This document shows, piece by piece, positions 26,788 through 32,897 of a stretch of DNA of 64,000 nucleotides. The notes under the pieces were generated by a model. It ran no database searches and was not told the DNA's origin. It was given only the letters and a program-made list of their open reading frames with translations. The stretch covers positions 1,674,001 through 1,738,000 of the forward strand of contig JAGTJW010000001.1 of NCBI GenBank assembly GCA_023657425.1, read 5' to 3'. This DNA is from Ideonella sp. WA131b (GTDB lineage: Bacteria > Pseudomonadota > Gammaproteobacteria > Burkholderiales > Burkholderiaceae_C). A program made the position numbers and the translations under genes. Every line of letters begins with the position of its first letter. The stretch's first letter is position 1.

Positions 26788-28976
26788 AGCCGGCCTCGGA
26801 CCGTGCGGCGCTGGTGGCCGCTGTTGCGCCGGCCGCGCTGCTGGCCGCAGCGCTGGGCGGCACCGGCGCGCTGTTGGCGGCCACCTTGGCATCGGACGAA
26901 CGCGCCATGGCCTGGTCGTGGCTGGAGCCGCGGCTGGCGCTGGTTCTGATGCTGTGGCTGGTGGCGTCCATCGCCCTGGGCGCAGGGGCCCGTGCGCTGT
27001 GGCTGCGCCACGGCGCCTCAGCCGGGCGCCTGGCCGAGACCCTGCAGGTGCTGCGCCTGGCGCCGGCTGGCCGGCGGCTCGGGCTCGACGGCCAGCCGCG
27101 CGGCACACGCGCGCTGGCCGAGACCGTCAACGCCTTGCTGGCCGAGCGCGAGGCGCTGCTCGGCACCATCGACCGCCGCGTGGCCGAGGCCGCGGAGGGC
27201 ATCGCGCAGGAGCGCAACCGCCTGGCGGCGCTGATGGCCGAGCTGACGCAGAGCGTGGTGGTGTGCAACCTCGACGGTCGCGTGCTGCTGTTCAACGCCC
27301 GCGCGCGGCTGCAGTTCGGCGCGCTGGCCCAGGCGCGGGCTGACGGCGTGACCCACGGCCCGATCGGCGGTGCCGAGCCGCTGGCGCTGGGCCGCAGCAT
27401 CCATGCCGTGCTCGACCGCCGGCTCGTCGCGCACGCGCTGGAGTCTGTGCAGCAGCGGCTGGCATGCGGCGCTGCACACGCGTCGGCCACCTTTGTGACG
27501 GGCACCCGCGGGGGCCCGCTGCTGCGCGTCCAGCTGGCGCCGGTGCGTTCGCCCGGCGGCGAAGCCCGGGCGCTGGACGGCTACGTGCTGATGCTCGACA
27601 ACGTCACCCACGACCTCGGCGAGGAGCTCGCGCGCGACCGCGCGCTGCACCGCCTGGCCGAAAGCCAACGTGCGGCCCTGGGCACCCTGCGCGCGGCCGT
27701 GGAGCTGCTCGACGAACCCGGCCTGGCGCCGCCCGTGCGCGAACGTTTCTTCGCCATCGTGCGCGACGAGATCGGCACCCTGACGCGCCAGTTGGACGAC
27801 GCCGCCGCTGCGGGGCTGCAGGCGCAGAAGACGCGCTGGCCGCTGGAGGTGATGCTGGGGGCCGACTTCGTGGCCACGGCTGCGCGCAGGCTCCAGGCCG
27901 GCGGTGGCCCGCGTGTGGCCAGCGGCGAGGTCGACCCGGCGCTGTGGCTGCGCGTGGACAGCTACTCGCTGCTGCAGGCCCTGGCCCACCTGGCTGGCCG
28001 TCTGGCCGGTGACTACGGGGTGGCCTGGCTGGCGCTGCGCCTGCAGCCCACGGCCACGCCGGGCGATGGCAAGGCCTGGCTCGATCTCGTGTGGCCGGCT
28101 CAGCCCATGAGCACCGAGACCGTGACGGCCTGGGAGGCCGAGCCCATCGTGGCCGACGGCGAGCCCACCGGGCTGAGCGTGCGCGACGTGCTCGAGCGCC
28201 ACGGCGGCACGCTGTGGTTCGAGCGCGCCCGCGCCCGCCAGGAGTGCTTCTTCCGCCTGCTGCTGCCGCAAGCCGCCGGCGCGGTCGCCCCGCTGGCGGT
28301 GGCGCTGCCCGACAGCCGGCCCGAGTTCTACGACTTCGAGCTCTTCGGCCGCGGCGGCGATGCCGGTGGCGGCCCCGACCGGCCGCTGGCCGAGCTGGTC
28401 TACACCGTGTTCGACACCGAGACCACCGGCCTGGACCCGGCCGGCGGCGACGAAATCATCCAGATCGGTGCCACGCGCGTGGTGGCGGGCAAGGTGCGGC
28501 GCGAGTCGGTGTTCGAGCAGCTGGTGGACCCGCAGCGCAGCGTGCCCGAGGCCGGCATCGCCATCCACGGCATCCGGCCCGGGCAGCTGGCCGGCCAGCC
28601 GACCATCGCCGCGGTGCTGCCGGCCTTTGCCGACTTTGCCGCCGACACCGTGCTGGTGGCGCACAACGCCGCCTTCGACCTGCGCTTCCTGCAGCTCAAG
28701 GAGGCGTCCACCGGCGTGCGCTTCGGGCAGCCGGTGCTCGACACGCTGCTGCTGTCGGCCGTGCTGCACCCCGGGCAGGAGAGCCACCGCCTGGAGGCCA
28801 TCGCCGAGCGGCTGGGCGTGCCGCTGCTGGGCCGCCACACGGCTTTGGGCGACGCCATCGTCACCGCCGAGGTCTTCGTCAAGATGCTGCCGCTGCTGCG
28901 CGAGCGCGGCCTCGTCACACTGGGCCAGGTGCTGGAGGCCAGCCGCGCCACCTGGCAGGCGCGCGTGCGGTACTGA
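26784..28976 (+). CDS. Membrane sensor-like protein fused to a DnaQ-type 3'-5' exonuclease
   Basis: A 730-residue fusion. Residues about 10-35 and 50-72 are membrane helices; 75-145 resemble a HAMP/linker helix; about 145-275 are PAS-like (MAELTQSVVVCNLDGRVLLFNA). Residues 283-345 stand where a histidine-kinase dimerisation helix would be, but no phospho-His is visible in ESQRAALGTLRAA. The 350-496 part ends like an HATPase domain (LSVRDVLERHGGTLWF) without recognisable N and G boxes. Residues about 538-715 are an intact DEDDh exonuclease: Asp544/Glu546 in FDTETTGL, Asp632 in AHNAAFDLRF, and His685/Asp690 in GRHTALGDA. It closes the actP cluster. Confidence 0.85.
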   Translation: MKPASDRAALVAAVAPAALLAAALGGTGALLAATLASDERAMAWSWLEPRLALVLMLWLVASIALGAGARALWLRHGASAGRLAETLQVLRLAPAGRRLGLDGQPRGTRALAETVNALLAEREALLGTIDRRVAEAAEGIAQERNRLAALMAELTQSVVVCNLDGRVLLFNARARLQFGALAQARADGVTHGPIGGAEPLALGRSIHAVLDRRLVAHALESVQQRLACGAAHASATFVTGTRGGPLLRVQLAPVRSPGGEARALDGYVLMLDNVTHDLGEELARDRALHRLAESQRAALGTLRAAVELLDEPGLAPPVRERFFAIVRDEIGTLTRQLDDAAAAGLQAQKTRWPLEVMLGADFVATAARRLQAGGGPRVASGEVDPALWLRVDSYSLLQALAHLAGRLAGDYGVAWLALRLQPTATPGDGKAWLDLVWPAQPMSTETVTAWEAEPIVADGEPTGLSVRDVLERHGGTLWFERARARQECFFRLLLPQAAGAVAPLAVALPDSRPEFYDFELFGRGGDAGGGPDRPLAELVYTVFDTETTGLDPAGGDEIIQIGATRVVAGKVRRESVFEQLVDPQRSVPEAGIAIHGIRPGQLAGQPTIAAVLPAFADFAADTVLVAHNAAFDLRFLQLKEASTGVRFGQPVLDTLLLSAVLHPGQESHRLEAIAERLGVPLLGRHTALGDAIVTAEVFVKMLPLLRERGLVTLGQVLEASRATWQARVRY

Positions 28977-28984
28977 GCGTGTGC

Positions 28985-29158
28985 TCAGCCGCGCGGCGCC
29001 GCGGAAACGGCCGCCACGGGTGCGGCGGCCTTGGCAGCCAGCTCCAGCGCTTGCGCCTCGTGGCGCGCCAGACCGTCGACGAAGCCCAGGATCGCCAGCG
29101 TCACGAGTGCGGCGCAGGCCAGAGCGGGGGTGTTGATCGTGGCAGGGCGGTGGAACAT
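28985..29158 (-). CDS. Small single-helix membrane protein
   Basis: A 57-residue protein starting MFHRPATINTPALACAAL, with one hydrophobic helix (about residues 10-27) and an Ala-rich tail. The longer open frame extends to 29749, but the ATG at 29158 is preceded by AAGGAGAT at ideal spacing, which strongly supports translation. No family is recognised. It is convergent with the sensor-exonuclease gene, only 8 bp from its stop. A perfect 20-bp palindrome (29178-29197) lies directly upstream. Confidence 0.6.
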   Translation of the reverse strand: MFHRPATINTPALACAALVTLAILGFVDGLARHEAQALELAAKAAAPVAAVSAAPRG

Positions 29159-29177
29159 GGCGATCTCCTTCGGGAGG

Positions 29178-29197
29178 GGTTCCCGACCTCGGGAACC
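29178..29197 (-). promoter_or_regulatory. Perfect palindrome before the small membrane protein gene
   Basis: ggttcccga (29178-29186) and tcgggaacc (29189-29197) are exact inverted arms around CC, ending 20 nt before the start codon of the 57-residue protein. A TACAGT hexamer on the same strand (29208-29213) could be its -10 box, which would place the dyad just inside the transcript as an operator or leader hairpin. Confidence 0.5.
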
Positions 29198-29552
29198 GAT
29201 GGATCGCACTGTAGGCAGCGGCCCCGTGCCGCACCACGGCGATGCGACGGGCTGCAGTTGCGCCGCGGTGAAGCGCGGCGTCGATTGATGGACGGTGCGT
29301 AGACGCCGGTCCCAGGCTTGCGGTGGCGCCCACTGCGGCAAGCCCGCCTTGGGGCCGGCTGCCGCCTCACAAGCGGCTTCTGGGAACCGTGCCCAAGCAC
29401 GGAGGGCGTGCGTCCGTTCTGGCGGGGCCACCATAGGACGAGGGTTAGTCCTCTCCCCCCCCCCCCCAAGTAACCCGTCAATGATCTGGCGTGTGGACTC
29501 GCGCAGAGTCCCCTTCAAGAGTGCAACAAGGATTCTGCTGAAGTAGACGCCC
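29198..29552. other. Gene-free structured stretch upstream of the export cassette
   Basis: No credible coding sequence was found. The stretch contains an imperfect hairpin with ggcttgc (29315-29321) against gcaagcc (29338-29344) inside gccgg/ccggc outer arms, a short gccgc/gcggc dyad near 29361-29377, and the C13 tract at 29455-29467. The promoter of the HlyD-led cassette should lie here, but no clear -35/-10 pair is visible. Confidence 0.5.
29455..29467 (+). repeat. Homopolymeric C13 tract
   Basis: Thirteen consecutive C residues lie 85 bp before the HlyD start codon. Tracts of this length are prone to slipped-strand length change, and in a promoter spacer this could give phase-variable expression. 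It is also a place where sequencing or assembly may miscount. Confidence 0.85.
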
Positions 29553-30908
29553 ATGGCCACAGCGCTGTTCCGCCAGGAAGTTCTGGAAGGGCAGAAGGCC
29601 CAGTGGCTGGGTGCCATCCGCATTGCGCGGCCTCCCAGCTTTGCCTGGGTCACGGGCATCAGCATCGTGCTGGCGCTGGCCTTGCTGGCGTTTTCCGTGT
29701 GGGGCCAAGTCACGCGCAAGGCGCGCTTGGGTGGCCTGCTGGTGCCCACCGGCGGCTTGGTTCAGGTGGTGGCGCCGCAGGCCGGCACCGTGGCCGACTG
29801 GATGGTGGCCGAAGGCGACAGCGTCATCGCGGGCCAGACGCTGGCCCGCATCAGCTTGGAGCGCCACACCGCCAACGGTGAAGCGCATGCGCTCTCCAGG
29901 ATCGCCATGGAGCAGCGGCGAAGCAGCCTTGAAGCGGAGTTGCGCGTCGTCGATCAGCAAACCCGCCAGCGGCATGACGCCTTGTCAGACCGCATCCGCA
30001 GCCTGGCGACCGAAGAGCGACAGGCGCAGGACAATCTGGAGACATCGGCGCAGCGGGTTCAACTGGCCCAGCAGAACCTGCGGCGTTACCAGGAGCTGGC
30101 GTCCAGCGGCTTTGTGTCGGCGCTTCAAGCCCAAGAGCGGCACGAGGAACTGTTGGACCTGCTGGCCCGCCAGAGCGCGGCGCAGCGGCAGGTGCAGGCT
30201 TTGCAGCGTGATCAGCAGAGCTTGGTGGCCGAGCAGGCCCAGAACGCCAGCAGCGGCCAGAGCAGCCGCCAGCAGGTGCAACGGGCCCTGGCGAGCCTGG
30301 ACCAGGAGGCGATAGAGGCCGATGCGCGTCAAGCCGTGCTGCTCAAGGCCAGCAAGGCCGGCCGGGTGTCTGCGGTGGCGGTGCAGCGGGGTCACACCGT
30401 GCAACCCGGCCAGCCGGTGATGAGCCTGGTGACGCAGGTGCAACCAGCAGCCACCGCGCCGACCCACGACTCGGCGCCCGCGGACGGCGCCCTCGAGGCC
30501 CATCTGTTTGCGCCGACCCGCACCGCGGGCTTCGTGCGCCCCGGCCAGCCAGTCTGGCTGCGCTACGCCGCCTATCCCTACCAGAAGTTCGGCATGGCGC
30601 GCGGCGAGGTGCTGCAGGTCAGCGAATCCCCGCTCAACGCGCAGGAGTTACCACCTGGCCTGGCGCAGGGTGTGATCAGCCTTGCCGGCACCCAAGAACC
30701 CTTGCGCCGCATCACCGTGAGGCTGGATCAACAGTTCATCGAGGCTTACGGCGAACGCATCGCGCTCACAGCCGGCGCGTCGCTGGAAGCGGATGTGGTG
30801 CAGGAGAAGCGCTCGGTATGGGAGTGGCTGTTTGAACCGCTGCTGGCGGCCAGACAGCACTTGAAGGTTCTGTCGGATCACCCTGAGAAGCTCGGCACGA
30901 ATGGGTGA
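29553..30908 (+). CDS. HlyD-family periplasmic adaptor of a peptide exporter
   Basis: A 451-residue membrane-fusion protein linking an inner-membrane ABC exporter to an outer-membrane TolC-like channel. It has a short cytoplasmic N-terminus, one helix at about 31-50 (VTGISIVLALALLAFSVWG), a biotinyl-lipoyl-like half (GTVADWMVAEGDSVIAGQTLARI), a long coiled-coil of Gln/Arg/Leu heptads (about 110-275), the second lipoyl half (GRVSAVAVQRGHTVQPGQPVMSL), and a C-terminal beta domain. The layout matches CvaA/MchE adaptors of double-glycine bacteriocins. The C39 ABC transporter at 32894 is the obvious partner; no TolC gene is in the window. Confidence 0.88.
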   Translation: MATALFRQEVLEGQKAQWLGAIRIARPPSFAWVTGISIVLALALLAFSVWGQVTRKARLGGLLVPTGGLVQVVAPQAGTVADWMVAEGDSVIAGQTLARISLERHTANGEAHALSRIAMEQRRSSLEAELRVVDQQTRQRHDALSDRIRSLATEERQAQDNLETSAQRVQLAQQNLRRYQELASSGFVSALQAQERHEELLDLLARQSAAQRQVQALQRDQQSLVAEQAQNASSGQSSRQQVQRALASLDQEAIEADARQAVLLKASKAGRVSAVAVQRGHTVQPGQPVMSLVTQVQPAATAPTHDSAPADGALEAHLFAPTRTAGFVRPGQPVWLRYAAYPYQKFGMARGEVLQVSESPLNAQELPPGLAQGVISLAGTQEPLRRITVRLDQQFIEAYGERIALTAGASLEADVVQEKRSVWEWLFEPLLAARQHLKVLSDHPEKLGTNG

Positions 30909-30967
30909 GCTGGGGGGTGGGGCAGAGGCGGGCCGGCGCTGTCCGGCGGATCAATCAGGAGACTTGA

Positions 30968-31297
30968 ATGAAACTGATCTCAACCGAACTACTCGCCCTT
31001 GTCGCTGGCGGAGACGCTGCCGTTACACGACCTCCCGGAACAAACTCTTGGGGGGAGAAGCTCCCAGAGCTCGTTGATGCTGTTTGCACCCACATCGAAA
31101 TCGGCCCACTGAACAAGTCGTGGTGCATAAACAGCAACGGAACAAAGACCGAGACGCTGTGCACAGGGGCTAACAAGGGCGTTAAGGGCGTTGGGGGCGC
31201 TGGGGTAGGCGTTTGCTCGTCTGTGACGACACCGTTAGGAGCTTCTAACTCCCAATTTGGAGGCCCCTCCTCGTTGGTACGGCAAGATTCCTTCTGA
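30968..31297 (+). CDS. Double-glycine leader peptide, putative exported bacteriocin-like precursor
   Basis: A 109-residue protein starting MKLISTELLALVAGG, matching the double-glycine leader pattern (E-L-x-x-V-x-G-G at 7-15) recognised by C39 peptidase exporters. Cleavage after Gly15 would release a 94-residue core with exactly four cysteines (40, 53, 65, 83), enough for two disulfides, and a Gly/Val-rich stretch GVKGVGGAGVGVC. No database family is recognised. AGGAGA lies 5 bp before the ATG. It sits between its likely adaptor and exporter genes. Bacteriocin, signalling peptide or other effector are all possible; no obvious immunity gene is next to it. Confidence 0.7.
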   Translation: MKLISTELLALVAGGDAAVTRPPGTNSWGEKLPELVDAVCTHIEIGPLNKSWCINSNGTKTETLCTGANKGVKGVGGAGVGVCSSVTTPLGASNSQFGGPSSLVRQDSF

Positions 31298-31324
31298 GGA
31301 GGAGGTTTGTAGCGTAGATGGCAG

Positions 31325-31357
31325 GCGACGGACCGCTAAGCCATAGCGGCCCGTCGC
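31325..31357 (+). terminator. Strong hairpin after the double-glycine peptide gene
   Basis: cgacgg-a-ccgcta (31326-31338) pairs with tagcgg-c-ccgtcg (31344-31356) around a 5-nt loop, with one A:C mismatch; g31325/c31357 extend the stem. It lies 28 nt after the peptide stop. The downstream sequence is GAAAGAGATAATG, without a T-tract, so it may stabilise the mRNA 3' end or cause partial termination rather than act as a classical terminator. Confidence 0.5.
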
Positions 31358-31490
31358 GAAAGAGATAATGGGCTCTCCTGAAATTTGTGTGGGTAGCCTG
31401 GGGGCCGACCGAGTCCCGAAGACGTCGCCTGTATGGACATCCCCCACCCCCAACCCGCCCCCGAGGGCGGGAAGGTCCTCGCCGCCGGAC

Positions 31491-31535
31491 GGGCTCGGGA
31501 GCCAGGCGCCGCAAGGCTTTGCCTGGCCCGAGCCC
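31491..31535 (+). repeat. Long inverted repeat (hairpin 1) upstream of the HExxH protein gene
   Basis: gggctcggg (31491-31499) plus ccaggc (31502-31507) pair with gcctgg (31521-31526) plus cccgagccc (31527-31535): a 15-bp stem with a 2-nt bulge and a 13-nt loop. It is far more GC-rich than the genes on either side, which suggests a separate origin, and it is followed after 14 nt by a second, larger hairpin. Confidence 0.6.
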
Positions 31536-31549
31536 TGGAGCGTAGAGGC

Positions 31550-31612
31550 GGATTCGGGCGCGTCAAGGGTCCGCTGCGCCGGGCTTCGCCCGCCCTTGAC
31601 CCACCCGAATCC
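31550..31612 (+). repeat. Long inverted repeat (hairpin 2) upstream of the HExxH protein gene
   Basis: ggattcggg (31550-31558) and gtcaaggg (31562-31569) pair with cccttgac (31593-31600) and cccgaatcc (31604-31612), giving 17 bp of perfect arms with a 3x3 internal loop; the apical part can fold further (gggc ttc gccc). It ends 58 nt before the ATG at 31671. It could be an RNA regulatory structure or a mobile palindromic element. Confidence 0.6.
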
Positions 31613-31670
31613 AACCACTCGAGATTCAAGAGAGGCAGATAATGCCGTTCTCGTGAACTTCGGAGCCATA

Positions 31671-32696
31671 ATGCGTCAGTGCGCAAAGACCATCGCAGCT
31701 TCAGTCACAATGGCGCTTGTGGTTTCCGCCGCGACGCTAGGTTCCAGAAACCTGCAAGCGGAACAGCGGAAAGACTCGATGCCGAGGGTCGGCCAAACGG
31801 TTGAGTCGGTGGTGCGTCCAAGTATTGATTCCGTAAGTTGTTCGCAATTCAATTCGAGGCTGATGGCAAAATCTCCTGCTAAAGGCGCTGTCAATCCAGC
31901 CGTAGCAGAGGAATTCTTGATCTATCTTCGACAAGTCGGCGCAGACATGGGTGCGCAGATTGTTGAGGTTGCGCCGCGCGAATTTGCTTGGTGGCTTCAT
32001 GTATTGGGGCCGGTGAGCGCGCTGACCGTAACAATGGCGATTCATGAGACATCGCATGATGTTGATCAATACCTCCGAATCTGCGGAGATGGAACAGCGA
32101 GGTATCGTATCGGCGTAGATCTCTTTGCGTCTGGAATCAGACGGGGAGAGTCCCCGACGATTGCGTCATCGCTAACCCAAGGCAACAGCAGGGCTCTGCA
32201 TTTGATGACCGAGATTCGGCGCAGAAAGTATGTTTTCGAAGCCGCCTCTGGCAACGACATAACTTCTTTGTTTGGAGAATTGACTGCGTATCTCGGTGAA
32301 GCCGATACAGAAATTGCTCTCTATCGCAGGCATCTTTCCGGGGAGCGAATGATGGCGCCCGGTGTTACTGCCATTAACGGAGGGCTGTCTGGTCTTATTG
32401 ACATGACCGTACTCATGAAGGTATATCTTCAGGCTCTTCAGCGGGATGATCCGGCCGCCTTTGAAAGAGTCTTTCTAAAGACCAATGTGTCATGCTTGAT
32501 TTCAAGAGCACACGCCGACTCACGGGACTTGGTGAATAGAGCAGTTGAGCTTGACATCCAGCGACGTCTTGGGTTCGATATAGGACTCTCGCGATTGGCG
32601 GCGTTGCGCTTTGCGGAACTGGTAGAGGTTGGCTCAAGAGGAGGCGGGATCTATGCTGACATTAAGCGGCGGGCAGCAGTTTCCAAGACCTGTTAG
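31671..32696 (+). CDS. Putative secreted HExxH zinc metallopeptidase-like protein, family unknown
   Basis: A 341-residue protein from the ATG at 31671; the open frame extends to 31368 but the upstream part crosses two hairpins. The N-terminus MRQCAKTIAASVTMALVVSA is signal-peptide-like, with possible cleavage near residue 30. Residues 125-129 read HETSH, the HExxH zinc-binding motif, inside a hydrophobic helix (ALTVTMAIHETSHDVDQYLR). Glu203 in FGELTAYLGEAD lies in a plausible place for a third ligand, as in gluzincins. Cysteines at 57, 137, 275 and 341 may form disulfides. Visibly lower GC than the surroundings suggests transfer. Role in processing, activity or protection of the peptide is inference. 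Confidence 0.6.
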   Translation: MRQCAKTIAASVTMALVVSAATLGSRNLQAEQRKDSMPRVGQTVESVVRPSIDSVSCSQFNSRLMAKSPAKGAVNPAVAEEFLIYLRQVGADMGAQIVEVAPREFAWWLHVLGPVSALTVTMAIHETSHDVDQYLRICGDGTARYRIGVDLFASGIRRGESPTIASSLTQGNSRALHLMTEIRRRKYVFEAASGNDITSLFGELTAYLGEADTEIALYRRHLSGERMMAPGVTAINGGLSGLIDMTVLMKVYLQALQRDDPAAFERVFLKTNVSCLISRAHADSRDLVNRAVELDIQRRLGFDIGLSRLAALRFAELVEVGSRGGGIYADIKRRAAVSKTC

Positions 32697-32759
32697 CCTA
32701 AGTGATTGGTGCTCTAGGTCATGACGAAATCATTCTCATCGTGTGATTGAATTCGTTCA

Positions 32760-32897
32760 ATGCCCTCATTCGCCGTATCAACCGGTCGTTGTGCGAGTGA
32801 GTGGGCGGCAACCTTCTTGGCTCAATCTTCCGTCGTTGCTGCGTCGTTGCCTTTGGTTGACCTGGGCGAACTTCCAGCGGCTTTGGACCTGCCATGA
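32760..32897 (+). CDS. Possible 45-residue ORF overlapping the exporter start
   Basis: ATG at 32760 opens a 45-codon frame beginning MPSFAVSTGRCASEW and ending in TGA at 32895-32897, so its stop and the exporter ATG (32894) form an ATGA overlap. The exporter has no visible Shine-Dalgarno sequence, so translational coupling would make sense of this ORF. It has no recognisable family, and its own ribosome-binding site is poor. It may be chance. Confidence 0.25.
   Translation: MPSFAVSTGRCASEWAATFLAQSSVVAASLPLVDLGELPAALDLP

Noticed and set aside
28985..29749. 254-codon minus-strand frame
   Set aside because: Most of it is antisense to the HlyD gene and intergenic sequence; only the 57-codon part from 29158 has a ribosome-binding site.
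31491..31612. Ends of an insertion sequence
   Set aside because: The inverted repeats are adjacent hairpins with no transposase or target duplication between or around them.
31368..31670. Upstream extension of the HExxH protein from an ATG at 31368
   Set aside because: The segment crosses two large hairpins, is Pro/Arg-rich and unlike the rest. A signal peptide starts at 31671.
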